From positions 7,052 through 71,051 of the forward strand of contig NZ_CALDMP010000076.1 of NCBI RefSeq assembly GCF_937915125.1: a stretch of 64,000 nt of DNA. Reading direction: 5' to 3'. Below, one piece after another: positions 45,657 through 54,643 of this stretch. Made by a program: the position numbers and the translations under genes. Positions within the stretch are counted from its first letter, which is position 1; every line of letters starts with the position of its first letter. The notes under the pieces are model-generated. The model was not told the DNA's origin. It saw only the letters and a list, made by a program, of their open reading frames with translations, and made no database searches. The stretch comes from an uncultured Ruminococcus sp. Its GTDB lineage: Bacteria > Bacillota > Clostridia > Oscillospirales > Ruminococcaceae.

Positions 45657-48422
45657 TTATGAGATGATCTCCACCCGGCTGCCGCCGGTGCGGTCTTTTG
45701 TGACAATGATCTGCTTGTCCACCTTTTCTTTCAGTTCCGACACATGAGAAATAATTCCCACCAACCGGTTCTGGGTAGCAAGTCCCGTGAGGGCACGGAT
45801 GGCTTGCTCCAGCGCATCCTCATCCAGTGCGCCGAATCCCTCGTCCACAAACATGGTATCCAGCTGTATGCCGCCGGCACTGGACTGGATCTCATCTGAC
45901 AACCCCAACGCCAGGGACAGGGATGCCTGGAATGCCTCGCCGCCGGAAAGTGTCTTGACGCTGCGCTCCGAACCGTTGTAGTGGTCAATGACATCCAGAT
46001 CCAGACCGCTCTGGCTGCGCATATTCCCAGCCGAAGTCCGGCGTTTCAGTTCGTACTGGTTGCCGGACATGATCATAAGCCGTGTGTTGGCACGCATGAG
46101 AATCCGGTCGAACTGGGTCATCTGCACAAATGTTTCCAGCATGATCTTTTCCTTGCCGCCCAGGGTGCCGTTTGCCGTATCCGCCAGTGCACCGATCTGC
46201 ATGATCTGCTGCTCCAGTTCCGTACACTGCGCCGCCTGTGCCTGAATTTGTTCCAGAGCATGGCGGTTGGTGTGCAGCCGGAAGTGCAGATGCTTCTGGT
46301 TTTCCTCCAGAGTACGCCGTTTTTCTTCCAGTTCCTGCACCGTTTTTTGCACTTCTTCCGGCACAATTGGCTCCGCTTCGTCCAACTGCTTTTGCAGCGC
46401 CTGAATCTGTCCGTCCAGGGTGTGGATCTGGTCGGCGATCCTCTGGTATTGCTTTCCGGCATTGTCCTGCGCCGCCTGCAATTGTTCATATGTTTTCTTC
46501 AGAGCAGCCGCTGCCTGTTCCGCTTCGGCACGGCTGGTGTAAGTGAGAGAACTGCGCAGCTGCTCTACGGCTAGCTTTTCATTTTCCAGTTCCGTTTGCA
46601 GCCGGATAACCTGTGGCTCTGATGCAGCGCATTTCTGTTGCAGCTGTGCCAACTGAGCCTCCTGTTCGGGAATCTGCCGGGAGAGAATGGTTTTCCGTTC
46701 CATGCGACCCTGTTCCAGCTGCATTTCCTGTTCCAGCCGGGTGCGCTCTGCCTGTATCGCAGTCTGCTTCTGGAATACCGCTGCCGACAAATCGTCGGGA
46801 ACAGGTGTTCCCAATAGTGCCGCTGCCATCTGGGTAACTTGCTGCGCCAGGGCTTCCTCTGTACCCCGGAGTCGTCCTGCTTCTGCACTTGCCTCTGCCG
46901 CCTGCTGCTGTGCCCGGTCACTCTTTTCCCGGAGCCGCTGCAATTCCGCTTCGCTGGGCGCCTGTGCCGAAGTGCTTGCCGGATGCGGATGGGATGTGGC
47001 ACCGCATACGGGACAGGGAACGCCGTCCTGCAAAGATGCAGCGAGAATACCTGCCTGTTCATCCAGAAACGCACGGTTCTGGATGGTGAATTCCTCCCGG
47101 AGTGCCTGTGCTTTTCCGGATTTCTTCACGTAATCGTCCTGTGCTTTTGCCAGTTCTGCTGCCGCAGTCTGACGGGACTGTATTTCCTGGCGCAGATTTT
47201 CCAACCGCTCCAGCTGTTCTGCGGCACTCTGATACCGAGCATTGTATTTTTCGTACTGGGTGCCGACTTCTGCAAGAGCTTCCAGTTCCCCACGGGCAAG
47301 GGTCAGCTTCTGCTGCATCTGGGACTGCTGTGCTTTCAGCTGCTGTACCGTACTTTCCAAGATCTGGAGCTGCCGCTGTTTTTCCCGGAATTGCCGGCTT
47401 TTCTGCTCCAATGTGTCATATTGGGGCAGCTGCTGGGTAATTTGTGTGATCTGTCCGGGAATGGCGGCGTTTTTCTCCAGTGCCTGCTGTGCCGCTTGCA
47501 ATTTCGCCTGTTGCTGCGCCTGCTTTTCCAGAAGCTGACGGCGTTCATAGATGCCGGCACGCCGGGCAGTTTGCACCTGCTCCAGTTCCTTTGCCCGTGT
47601 CAGCTGCGCAATGGCTTTTGCATGATCTTTTTGCAGGGCATCCGCCTGTTGTTTCAGCGCAGCTTGTGCCGCCTGGTCGGTCTGGAGCATACAGGTGATC
47701 AGTTCCATTGCCTCACTCAGGGGCAGACTATCCTGCTGTGCCAGCACAAGAGTTGCCGCCTGTGCCGGATCCTCCGGGGGCTGTACCTGCTGCAAATACT
47801 GTCCCATGGCACGTTTGCATTCCTGGTACCGGGACTGCAAAGCGCTGTGTGCACTGCGAAGCCGTTCCTGTAATTTCTGATAGCGTCCGGTCTGGAAGAT
47901 CTGGCGGAAGATGCTTTTTCGCTCTTCGGTAGATGCCAGGAGAAGTTTCAGGAAATCTCCCTGTGCGATCATGGCAATCTGGGTGAACTGACTGCGATCG
48001 ATGCCCATGATCTCCCGGACAGCGGCAGTGACTTCCCTTGTCTTGGTAACCACACGACCGTCCGGATATTCCAGAACGGCATCGGCTTTTTCCACGGTAG
48101 TACCGCCGCCGCGCTTTGCCGGGCGGAGATATTCCGGGTTGCGGCGGATGCGGTACTGCTTGCCGCTATAGAGAAATTCCAGTTCTACAAAAGTCGGCGT
48201 TTCCGGCAGGGCATATTTGGAACGCATCATGGAGCTTTCCCGGTTTTCGCCGCTGGCTTCGCCATAGAGTGCAAAGGTAATGGCGTCAAAAATAGTGGTC
48301 TTTCCGGCACCGGTATCCCCGGTAATGAGATAGAGTCCGTGGGTGCCCAGCTGTTCCAATTCCAGCTGAATTTCTCCCGCATAGGGACCGAATGCGGACA
48401 TGGTCAGGCGAATGGGTCTCAT
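45657..48422 (-). CDS. sbcC: Exonuclease subunit SbcC
   Basis: SMC-like ATPase of the SbcCD nuclease, which cleaves DNA hairpins and processes double-strand ends. The 921-residue product has an N-terminal Walker A (GDTGAGKTTIFDAITFAL), long coiled coils on both sides of the zinc hook CPVC near the middle (about residue 485), and the C-terminal signature/Walker B region with VKTLSGGEAFQASLSLAL and MFVDEGFGALD. It overlaps sbcD by 4 bp. Confidence 0.96.
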   Translation of the reverse strand: MRPIRLTMSAFGPYAGEIQLELEQLGTHGLYLITGDTGAGKTTIFDAITFALYGEASGENRESSMMRSKYALPETPTFVELEFLYSGKQYRIRRNPEYLRPAKRGGGTTVEKADAVLEYPDGRVVTKTREVTAAVREIMGIDRSQFTQIAMIAQGDFLKLLLASTEERKSIFRQIFQTGRYQKLQERLRSAHSALQSRYQECKRAMGQYLQQVQPPEDPAQAATLVLAQQDSLPLSEAMELITCMLQTDQAAQAALKQQADALQKDHAKAIAQLTRAKELEQVQTARRAGIYERRQLLEKQAQQQAKLQAAQQALEKNAAIPGQITQITQQLPQYDTLEQKSRQFREKQRQLQILESTVQQLKAQQSQMQQKLTLARGELEALAEVGTQYEKYNARYQSAAEQLERLENLRQEIQSRQTAAAELAKAQDDYVKKSGKAQALREEFTIQNRAFLDEQAGILAASLQDGVPCPVCGATSHPHPASTSAQAPSEAELQRLREKSDRAQQQAAEASAEAGRLRGTEEALAQQVTQMAAALLGTPVPDDLSAAVFQKQTAIQAERTRLEQEMQLEQGRMERKTILSRQIPEQEAQLAQLQQKCAASEPQVIRLQTELENEKLAVEQLRSSLTYTSRAEAEQAAAALKKTYEQLQAAQDNAGKQYQRIADQIHTLDGQIQALQKQLDEAEPIVPEEVQKTVQELEEKRRTLEENQKHLHFRLHTNRHALEQIQAQAAQCTELEQQIMQIGALADTANGTLGGKEKIMLETFVQMTQFDRILMRANTRLMIMSGNQYELKRRTSAGNMRSQSGLDLDVIDHYNGSERSVKTLSGGEAFQASLSLALGLSDEIQSSAGGIQLDTMFVDEGFGALDEDALEQAIRALTGLATQNRLVGIISHVSELKEKVDKQIIVTKDRTGGSRVEIIS

Positions 48423-49558
48423 GCGTCTTCCTCCTCCCAGATCTCGTCAATAAGCTTTTTCAAAAATTTCTGCTGGCTATCGCTCATGGGCTGATTGTTC
48501 TGCTGTTCGTACAATGCGGCAAATAGGTCGAAGGGTTTCTGTTCCTGTGCATCGTCTGCACCGGTGATTTGCCGGCTGGTTCGGGTGCGCTGGTTGTCAT
48601 AGTCCAGCTTCATGAGATTGGGGTAGATCATGCGCAGCTTGCCGATGGCATCGGGGACATCTTCTTCGTCAGTGAGGACAATATGCAGATAATCCTCCGT
48701 ATTGGTGTTTTCGTAGTTCTTTTTCTCCGTCAGTTCCAGATAGGTGCCACGAATCTCCCGCAGTGCCCGGAGCGGCTTTAGAGGGATCTCCCGGACGGAA
48801 ACGCTGCCTTTTTCGCCCAGTTCCACTGCGGTAACAGATTTGGCATAGCCCATCTCCGACAGGGAATATTGCAGAGGCGAGCCACAGTAGCGGATGGTTT
48901 CGGAGTCGATGGACTGGGGGCGGTGAATATGTCCCAGGGCAGTATAGTCGAAGTCGGCAAAGAGGGCAGCGCTGACCTGGTCGGTGCCGCCGATCTCCCG
49001 TTCCTGGACTTCGCACAGGGAGGCTCCTGCCACAAACTGATGGGTCACCAGGACATTGCGCATCGTCTGATCCAGAGGAATGTGCGCCAGCACTGTGCGG
49101 ACGGCATCCTCATAGTCGTTGATCTCCTCGTCAGAATAGCATGCACGGACGTGGGCAGGGCGGACAAAGGGCAGGAGATAGCACCGCACTTCGCCGTACT
49201 TGTCATGGAGCGTAACAGGAGAAATCGTGCCGTCAAATACAGGGGCAATATAGACCCGGCTGCGCTGCATGAGGCTTGCACCGAAAGAAACACGCTCCGG
49301 GGAATCGTGGTTGCCGCTGATGAGCAGTACAGTCAGTTCCATGGCGGCGAGCCGGGAGAGAAATTCATCGAACAGCTGCACGGATTCTGCGGAGGGAATG
49401 GATTTGTCATAGACGTCTCCGGCGATGATCACAGCATCGGGCTGTTCCTGCCGCAGAATCTGGCAGATCTCTTCTAATATGTAGCGCTGATCTTCCAGCA
49501 GAGAAATTTCGTTGAGCCGTTTTCCCAGATGGAGATCAGAGAGGTGGATGAGCTTCAT
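48419..49558 (-). CDS. sbcD: Exonuclease subunit SbcD
   Basis: Metallophosphoesterase nuclease subunit. The 379-residue product begins MKLIHLSDLHLGKRLNE and contains the metal-binding motifs DLHLG, AGDVYDK, SGNHDSPERV and LGHIHRPQ. The frame extends upstream to 49744, but the ATG at 49558 with AAAGGAGGA is the family start. It has its own promoter at 49602-49630 and is translationally coupled to sbcC. Confidence 0.96.
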   Translation of the reverse strand: MKLIHLSDLHLGKRLNEISLLEDQRYILEEICQILRQEQPDAVIIAGDVYDKSIPSAESVQLFDEFLSRLAAMELTVLLISGNHDSPERVSFGASLMQRSRVYIAPVFDGTISPVTLHDKYGEVRCYLLPFVRPAHVRACYSDEEINDYEDAVRTVLAHIPLDQTMRNVLVTHQFVAGASLCEVQEREIGGTDQVSAALFADFDYTALGHIHRPQSIDSETIRYCGSPLQYSLSEMGYAKSVTAVELGEKGSVSVREIPLKPLRALREIRGTYLELTEKKNYENTNTEDYLHIVLTDEEDVPDAIGKLRMIYPNLMKLDYDNQRTRTSRQITGADDAQEQKPFDLFAALYEQQNNQPMSDSQQKFLKKLIDEIWEEEDA

Positions 49559-49601
49559 GGGGAAACATCCTCCTTTTGAAAAAAGTTGAAAATTTAATTG
49601 T

Positions 49602-49630
49602 ATTATACCATGAAGGAGAGAAAAAGGCAA
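49602..49630 (-). promoter_or_regulatory. Promoter of sbcDC
   Basis: Minus-strand TTGCCT (49630-49625) and TATAAT (49607-49602) with 17-bp spacing. Confidence 0.7.
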
Positions 49631-49662
49631 GGGCAAGGAAATAAAATATATTGCCATAAAAA

Positions 49663-49706
49663 ACAAACCGGACAGAACGAAAAAAACTCCGCCTGTCCGG
49701 TTTTTT
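49663..49706. terminator. Terminator after the second secreted dockerin-like gene
   Basis: AAACCGGACAG and CTGTCCGGTTT form an 11-bp stem, with T-runs on both strands, 20 bp after the stop of the minus-strand gene at 49726. Confidence 0.85.
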
Positions 49707-49725
49707 GATATCGTGGTGAAACCAT

Positions 49726-50790
49726 TCAGAATATACTGTTCCAATCCGGCGTTTTCCCCACAGAAGCCGCTGCATAATAGCAGAGAATGCCATAGGCATC
49801 GTCACCGTTTATCATGCCGTCGCCGTTCACATCCCCGGCGCAGAACGCAGCCGCTTCGGCAAATTTATCAGCATCGGGTGCGGTGAGCTTTGCATCCGCT
49901 TTGCCCACGGACTGCTCTGCGTAGTAGGCAAGAACACGGTAGGCATCATCTGCATTGACAGCACCGTCACTGTCGATATCGCCGTAGGCGTCCGGGTCGG
50001 CAATGCGGGTGAGGGTATAGGTGGTGGGGGTTGTCTCAGATGCATCACGCACAATGCATTGCGGTATTGCACAGTGCACCTTTTCCACCTGCTGTAAATC
50101 CTTGATCGTTTCAAAATACACTTTTGCTTGTTCCGCAGTTTCGCTCAATGAACCAGAAAAGCCGTTATTCACCTGAACTTCATATACGGATTGAGTATCG
50201 TTTGCTGTCTCCATTGCATCTCCCACAGAAACCACTTCTGGAATCTGAGAAAAATCCTCCAGCGTCAGCTGTACGCCAGAATCCGTATAGACAGCAAAGC
50301 CGCCCAAACCAAAGCTTGTTGTCTGAGAAACAACGCTGTTCATCTGGTATACATGCAAAACGCCGTCTGTTTCATACAATTTCTGTGGGTCAGCCACATC
50401 AGCCAGCACAACTGTATTTTCATCAAATTCCGAAAAGTCGAATGTCTGTTCTTCCCAAGGATGTATCTTAGTGACATCAAAACCGTCCTGCCCTGCCGTT
50501 TCCAATGCAACGACATTCCAATCTTCCGGCGCAGACGTACCTTCTTCTAATGTAACAGCATAATAATCTGTTGTGCGCTCTTTCCAATAGAAGCAGTTAT
50601 TGTCAGCGCTGATCGTCAGATAGTCATAATCAATATCGCCTATCTGAAACGTGATTGAATCTTCTGATTCCTCCACAATAGCAGCCTTATCTCCGTAAGC
50701 AGCGGAAACAGGCACAGCTGAACCGAAGATGCAACAGAATGAAATCGCTGCGGCGAGTGTACTTGTAAAATACTTTCTTCCATTTTTCAT
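49726..50790 (-). CDS. Secreted protein with divergent C-terminal dockerin-like module
   Basis: A 354-residue paralogue of the protein at 41316-42425. A signal peptide (ending VPVSA) is followed by about 240 residues without a recognised domain, including segments that parallel the other protein (DYYAVTLEEGTSAPEDW, LTLEDFSQIPEVVSV, IKDLQQVEKVHC). The C-terminus has two calcium-loop repeats, YGDIDSDGAVNADDAYRVLAYYAEQSVG and AGDVNGDGMINGDDAYGILCYYAAASVG, with an acidic linker and the ending DWNSIF. The ATG at 50790 is preferred to 50799. It has its own promoter and terminator. The function is unknown; assembly onto a scaffold is inferred. Confidence 0.8.
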   Translation of the reverse strand: MKNGRKYFTSTLAAAISFCCIFGSAVPVSAAYGDKAAIVEESEDSITFQIGDIDYDYLTISADNNCFYWKERTTDYYAVTLEEGTSAPEDWNVVALETAGQDGFDVTKIHPWEEQTFDFSEFDENTVVLADVADPQKLYETDGVLHVYQMNSVVSQTTSFGLGGFAVYTDSGVQLTLEDFSQIPEVVSVGDAMETANDTQSVYEVQVNNGFSGSLSETAEQAKVYFETIKDLQQVEKVHCAIPQCIVRDASETTPTTYTLTRIADPDAYGDIDSDGAVNADDAYRVLAYYAEQSVGKADAKLTAPDADKFAEAAAFCAGDVNGDGMINGDDAYGILCYYAAASVGKTPDWNSIF

Positions 50791-50895
50791 AAATATCACC
50801 TTTGTCCTTTCTGGATAATACGTCCGTCAAATTAAACAATTCTGTAAATAAAATCGTTTTTAAAAGTCAATCTCCCAAATTGACTTTCTATTTAC

Positions 50896-50924
50896 ATTAT
50901 ATCATTTTACATTTTGTTTGTCAA
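50896..50924 (-). promoter_or_regulatory. Promoter of the second secreted dockerin-like gene
   Basis: Minus-strand TTGACA (50924-50919) and TATAAT (50901-50896) with 17-bp spacing, a perfect consensus, in an AT-rich gap. Confidence 0.85.
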
Positions 50925-50964
50925 CACTCAACATTAAAATTCGTTAACATGCACAAAAATCATC

Positions 50965-51957
50965 CTATTCCATTTCTATCCGTTCCCGATGCAGATCCAG
51001 CCGCACTACAGTTCCCACGTCCACCTGAGAAGAAACTGTAATGGTATGATTCAGATTGCGGCAGATTCGGCGGCACAGATATAGCCCGATGCCGCTGGCT
51101 TTTTTATCGGTGCGCCCGTTATAGCCCGTGTAGCCTTTTTCAAAGATCCGGGGCAGATCTGCCGGCTCGATGCCGATGCCCGTATCCCGGATGCAGAGGA
51201 TCTGGGGCTGTTCCAAAAAAATAGTAATCGTACCGCCGGACGGTGTATATTTCAGCCCATTGGAAAGCACCTGTTCCAGCACAAACAGAAGCCACTTTTC
51301 ATCCGTCAGCACGCTGCAATGAAGCGGTTCATATTCCAGCCGGATCTTCCGGGTGATAAACTGGGACGAAAACCGGCGCACTGCCTGGTGTACGATCTTG
51401 TCCAGGTCATATTCCGCAAAGAGATAATCCGTGGAATCCGAGTCCAGCCGCAGATAGCACAGCACCATTTCCACATACTGTTCTACACGCTGGAGATCTT
51501 CCAGCAGCGCCCGGTTCTGGGGTGTATCCTCCGCCTGAAGATGGAGCCGCATGGCGGCAATGGGCGTTTTGATCTGATGCACCCACGCCGTGTAATATTC
51601 CATCATCTCCCCATAACGCCCCTGCCAGTCCTGTTCCAGGCGCTGCCGCTGGCGGAACAGGTCATGCAGCAGGGTCTGATAGTCCTCCTCCAAAGTTGTG
51701 CACGCCTCCGGCAGATGCTCCAGGGTAATGTGCAGTTCCTGCTGGATCTGTTCCAGAATACGGTGTTTCTCCCGGAAGTGCAGATAGTCCCATACCAGAA
51801 GTGCCAGACAACAAACGCCGCTCAAAAGCGTTGCATAGCCCACCGCCATAAGCGGCAAGCGGTACAGATAAAATATGAGGCAGAATATGCCGCAGCAGAG
51901 AAGAAATACAGCAATGCTGCCCTTTTTTGTTTTGATGTAATTCCAGAATAAATGCAT
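50965..51957 (-). CDS. BceS-type intramembrane-sensing histidine kinase
   Basis: A 330-residue sensor kinase with two N-terminal membrane helices (about residues 13-55) separated by only a few residues, so it has essentially no extracytoplasmic sensor domain, as in BceS-type kinases that receive their signal from an ABC transporter. The H-box is TAWVHQIKTPIAAM, followed by the N-box EQVLSNGLKYTPSGG and G-boxes DTGIGI and GIGLYLC. The ATG at 51957 (RBS CAGGAGAAA) is chosen over 51996. It is separated from its likely partner regulator by a MITE and a large hairpin. Confidence 0.92.
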   Translation of the reverse strand: MHLFWNYIKTKKGSIAVFLLCCGIFCLIFYLYRLPLMAVGYATLLSGVCCLALLVWDYLHFREKHRILEQIQQELHITLEHLPEACTTLEEDYQTLLHDLFRQRQRLEQDWQGRYGEMMEYYTAWVHQIKTPIAAMRLHLQAEDTPQNRALLEDLQRVEQYVEMVLCYLRLDSDSTDYLFAEYDLDKIVHQAVRRFSSQFITRKIRLEYEPLHCSVLTDEKWLLFVLEQVLSNGLKYTPSGGTITIFLEQPQILCIRDTGIGIEPADLPRIFEKGYTGYNGRTDKKASGIGLYLCRRICRNLNHTITVSSQVDVGTVVRLDLHRERIEME

Positions 51958-52004
51958 AGGTTTCTCCTGTTCGGGGTGATTTTGGATAAGCAACATAAAA
52001 ATGT

Positions 52005-52078
52005 TTCTTACCCCTTTTCAGAAAGGCTGGCGCAGCTGGATCAGCTTGATGAGCAGCCTTTGTGAAAATGGGTAAGAA
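52005..52078. repeat. Long imperfect hairpin between response regulator and kinase
   Basis: The arms TTCTTACCCCTTTTCAGAAA and its imperfect complement at 52057-52078, with AAAGGCTG / CAGCCTTT inside, form a roughly 25-bp stem. On the plus strand a T-run follows; on the minus strand there is only a weak one. It could attenuate transcription from the regulator gene into the kinase gene. Confidence 0.55.
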
Positions 52079-52109
52079 TTTTTTCTGCTATGACAATAAT
52101 GATGCTTTA

Positions 52110-52297
52110 GGCAACACCGCACAGAGAGCGCCTGGCGGCTTTGCACGTCATATGCTTGCATATTTTCGTCATATTTCACAAAAATGCTCGTGAATACACA
52201 AAGTATTCACTGCGCTTTTTGTTTCATCTGACGAAAAATCTGACATAGTTTATGCTCGTAGAGTACATCTGACGCACAATCTTTGTGCGGTATTGCC
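52110..52297. mobile_element. MITE family A, copy 3 (188 bp, with internal insertion)
   Basis: Same orientation as 32309-32480, with terminal repeats GGCAACACCGCACAGAG and CTTTGTGCGGTATTGCC and flanking TTTA on both sides. A stretch of about 22 bp near 52243-52265 differs from the other copies. It is inserted just after the response regulator gene, within the two-component operon. Confidence 0.88.
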
Positions 52298-52304
52298 TTT
52301 AAAC

Positions 52305-52976
52305 TCACTCCAAAAGATATCCCATGCCCACCTTGGTACGAATAAAATCATGCAGCCCTGCCTGATCCAGCTTTTTCCGCAGTCGGTTGACATTGACCGT
52401 CAGCGTGTTTTCATCCACAAAGCTATCCGTCTCCCAGAGCCGCTGCATCAGCGCTTCCCGGCTGACCACTTTCCCCTTGTGCTCCATGAGCATCTGCAAG
52501 ATCCGATATTCATTTTTCGTCAGATCAATACGCTGCCCATGATAAGTCAGCACCGCATCGGCAGTGTTCAGCATTGCCTCCCGGTGTTCCAGCACAGAGA
52601 CCTGTCCGCCGAAATCATAGGTGCGCCGCAGAAGTGCCTGGATCTTCGCCAGAAGCACATTCCAGTCAAAGGGCTTCGGGATAAAATCATCGCCGCCCAT
52701 ATGAATTGCCATGACCAGGTTCATATTGTCCGATGCTGAGGACAGGAACACAATGGGCACCTTGGACACCTGCCGGATCTCCTGACACCAGTGATAGCCG
52801 TTATAACACGGCAGTGCAATGTCCATGAGCACCAGATGGGGTTGAAATGCGGAGAATTCCGCCAATACTTTCCGAAAATTTTCCGCCACATGTACCTCAA
52901 AATCCCATTGCTCCAGCTGATGCCGCAGTGCATCGGCAATGCTGCGGTCATCCTCTACCAAAAAAATCCGATACAT
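52305..52976 (-). CDS. OmpR-family (BceR-type) response regulator
   Basis: A 223-residue regulator with a receiver domain (acidic pocket EDD at residues 8-10, phosphoacceptor Asp in VLMDIALP, Lys in PKPFDW) and a winged-helix DNA-binding domain with LTKNEYRILQMLMEHKGKVVSREALMQRLWETDSFVDENTLTVNVNRLRKKL. Sequence style and partner kinase place it in the BceR group controlling antimicrobial peptide transporters. It starts 10 bp after the DUF4253 gene. Confidence 0.93.
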   Translation of the reverse strand: MYRIFLVEDDRSIADALRHQLEQWDFEVHVAENFRKVLAEFSAFQPHLVLMDIALPCYNGYHWCQEIRQVSKVPIVFLSSASDNMNLVMAIHMGGDDFIPKPFDWNVLLAKIQALLRRTYDFGGQVSVLEHREAMLNTADAVLTYHGQRIDLTKNEYRILQMLMEHKGKVVSREALMQRLWETDSFVDENTLTVNVNRLRKKLDQAGLHDFIRTKVGMGYLLE

Positions 52977-52986
52977 ACTGTTCTCC

Positions 52987-53778
52987 TCAATCCCACCAGA
53001 AATACCACACCGTAGACTGCTCCAGCCCTTTCGCCAGCGCCGGAACAGACCCTACGCCCTGGTACACAATGTCTTCGCAAAACGCAAACTGTTCTCGGGC
53101 AAGTTCCACGGTTGCTTCGTTTCCCACCGGCTGGGGCACGTACATTTCCAGAGTATCATGCCCGATACAGCCCGGCACTGCGCCGTATTTCTCGTACCAA
53201 TGCTTGAGGACTGCCATGGCATCCTCCGGCATAGGGCAGGCATTCCAGCCGCCAAAGGGTACCCACGCCATCACTTCCCATGGATTTTTCGTGGGTATCT
53301 CCGCCAGAAGAACCGGCGCCTGTTGCAGCAGATTCATCCGCAGGGAAAGAAAGCGATGTGTAGCCTCCGCCTCTGCCGGCGCAGGTTCTGTCAGCACCTG
53401 CAATCCCTCCGGGGCATTGCTGCGCAGCTCCGTTTCCCATTGCATGAACGTCTGTTCCAGCCATGCTTTACCATCCAGCTGCGCCGGAATCTCCACATAA
53501 CTCTGTCCCTCCGGCAGATTTTCCTCTATCGTTTCCAGCAGCAGATCATCACAGATAATCAGAACCGGCGTAAAGCCTTGCTGTTTTCCCCGTTCCAGTG
53601 CATCCTGGTATGCATCCCACATATCTTCCAGGTCAATGGGTTCCTCCACCTGGGGCAGTTCCGTCACAGGACATTGCAGCATAGCACCCATCTGCCGGGC
53701 AATGGTCAGCTCCGGCGATTCCATCGGAGACGGCTGAGGTTCTTCGTCTTTTTGAAACAGATTCTTGAAAAATGACAT
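52987..53778 (-). CDS. DUF4253 domain-containing protein
   Basis: A 263-residue protein without signal peptide or membrane segment. The C-terminal half shows the DUF4253 pattern: WVPFGGWNACPMPEDAMAVLKHWYEKYGAVPGCIG, LAREQFAFCEDIVYQG and the terminal STVWYFWWD. The function of this domain is unknown. The N-terminal part is acidic. The ATG at 53778 (RBS AAAGGAAATT) is preferred to 53811. It is cotranscribed with the two-component genes, whether or not it is functionally linked. Confidence 0.85.
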   Translation of the reverse strand: MSFFKNLFQKDEEPQPSPMESPELTIARQMGAMLQCPVTELPQVEEPIDLEDMWDAYQDALERGKQQGFTPVLIICDDLLLETIEENLPEGQSYVEIPAQLDGKAWLEQTFMQWETELRSNAPEGLQVLTEPAPAEAEATHRFLSLRMNLLQQAPVLLAEIPTKNPWEVMAWVPFGGWNACPMPEDAMAVLKHWYEKYGAVPGCIGHDTLEMYVPQPVGNEATVELAREQFAFCEDIVYQGVGSVPALAKGLEQSTVWYFWWD

Positions 53779-53821
53779 GATAATTTCCTTTCTGGTTTTT
53801 TCGTTTATCAATACTTTCCCT

Positions 53822-53847
53822 GCGAGCGATCATTGGTCGCCCCTACA
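53822..53847. repeat. Half of a GTAGGGGCGA-type palindromic repeat
   Basis: TGTAGGGGCGACCAATGATC (minus strand) matches the ends of the larger repeat at 23973-24043. It fills the small gap between trmO and the DUF4253 gene. Confidence 0.5.
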
Positions 53848-53849
53848 AA

Positions 53850-54521
53850 TTACCGCAAACGTTCCACGCCGCACACGGTCAGCACATCTCCCTGGACGGT
53901 GAACTTGATTTCCAGGTCAGCAAAGCGGAAGCCATACACACGTTCCGGGTCATGCTGATAGGAAGGGCGTGGATCCTGAGCGAGTACCTGGGTCAATCCC
54001 TCTTGCAAGCGGGGCGGCACCTGCTCCAGCCACACTGCCGGAAAGACCACCTCCAGCCCATGTGCCGCCGCATCCACAGCAAAGCCGCCCTTTGCCTCGG
54101 GGTGGCTGTCAATATGGGGCAGATAGGGCTTGATATCATAAATTGGCGTGCCGTTCATAAGATCTGCGCCGGATACCACCAGAAAGGGAGCCATATTCCC
54201 TTGGAGAACGATTTCATCCAGCTGCACCACAGAAAGCCCCATGGGATTGGGGCGAAATGGCGAGCGTGTGGCAAAGACGCCCATCCGGGTATTGCCGCCC
54301 AGTCTTGGGGGACGGACGGTAGGCGACCAGTTTTCCCGGACAGCTTCGGAGAACTGCCAGATGATCCAGATATGGGAGAAGTCCTCCAGTCCCCGGAACG
54401 CATCGGGATTGCGGTAGGGCGGTTCAAACACGATCCGGGAGGGCAGCTGCACCAGACCGCTCTGCCGGGGAATGCCGAACTTTGTGGGAAAATCGTTTTC
54501 AATGTGGGCAATAATTTTCAT
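53850..54521 (-). CDS. trmO: tRNA (adenine-N6)-methyltransferase TrmO-like protein
   Basis: SAM-dependent methyltransferase of the TsaA/YaeB/TrmO family, which methylates N6 of t6A37 in certain tRNAs. The 223-residue product has the family beta-barrel signatures: FPTKFGIPRQSG, GLEDFSHIWIIWQFSE, RPPRLGGNTRMGVFATRSPFRPNPMGLSVV and the later DIKPYLPHID, plus a C-terminal extension. It has its own promoter and a clear ribosome binding site (AAAGGAGC). Confidence 0.92.
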   Translation of the reverse strand: MKIIAHIENDFPTKFGIPRQSGLVQLPSRIVFEPPYRNPDAFRGLEDFSHIWIIWQFSEAVRENWSPTVRPPRLGGNTRMGVFATRSPFRPNPMGLSVVQLDEIVLQGNMAPFLVVSGADLMNGTPIYDIKPYLPHIDSHPEAKGGFAVDAAAHGLEVVFPAVWLEQVPPRLQEGLTQVLAQDPRPSYQHDPERVYGFRFADLEIKFTVQGDVLTVCGVERLR

Positions 54522-54550
54522 GGGGTGCTCCTTTCTGGTGAGTTTATTTC

Positions 54551-54579
54551 ATCATAGCACATTTTCGGGGAAATGTCCA
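54551..54579 (-). promoter_or_regulatory. Promoter of trmO
   Basis: Minus-strand TGGACA (54579-54574) and TATGAT (54556-54551) with 17-bp spacing. Confidence 0.6.
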
Positions 54580-54585
54580 GCAGAC

Positions 54586-54621
54586 AGAAAAAGAGCGCAC
54601 CGGATCGGCACGCTCTTTGGG
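54586..54621 (-). terminator. Terminator of the amidase gene
   Basis: Minus-strand AAAGAGCG and CGCTCTTT form an 8-bp stem around a 13-nt loop, followed by TTTTTC, 23 bp after the stop at 54644. Confidence 0.75.
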
Positions 54622-54643
54622 TGGATTTGGTTGTGATGATTGG

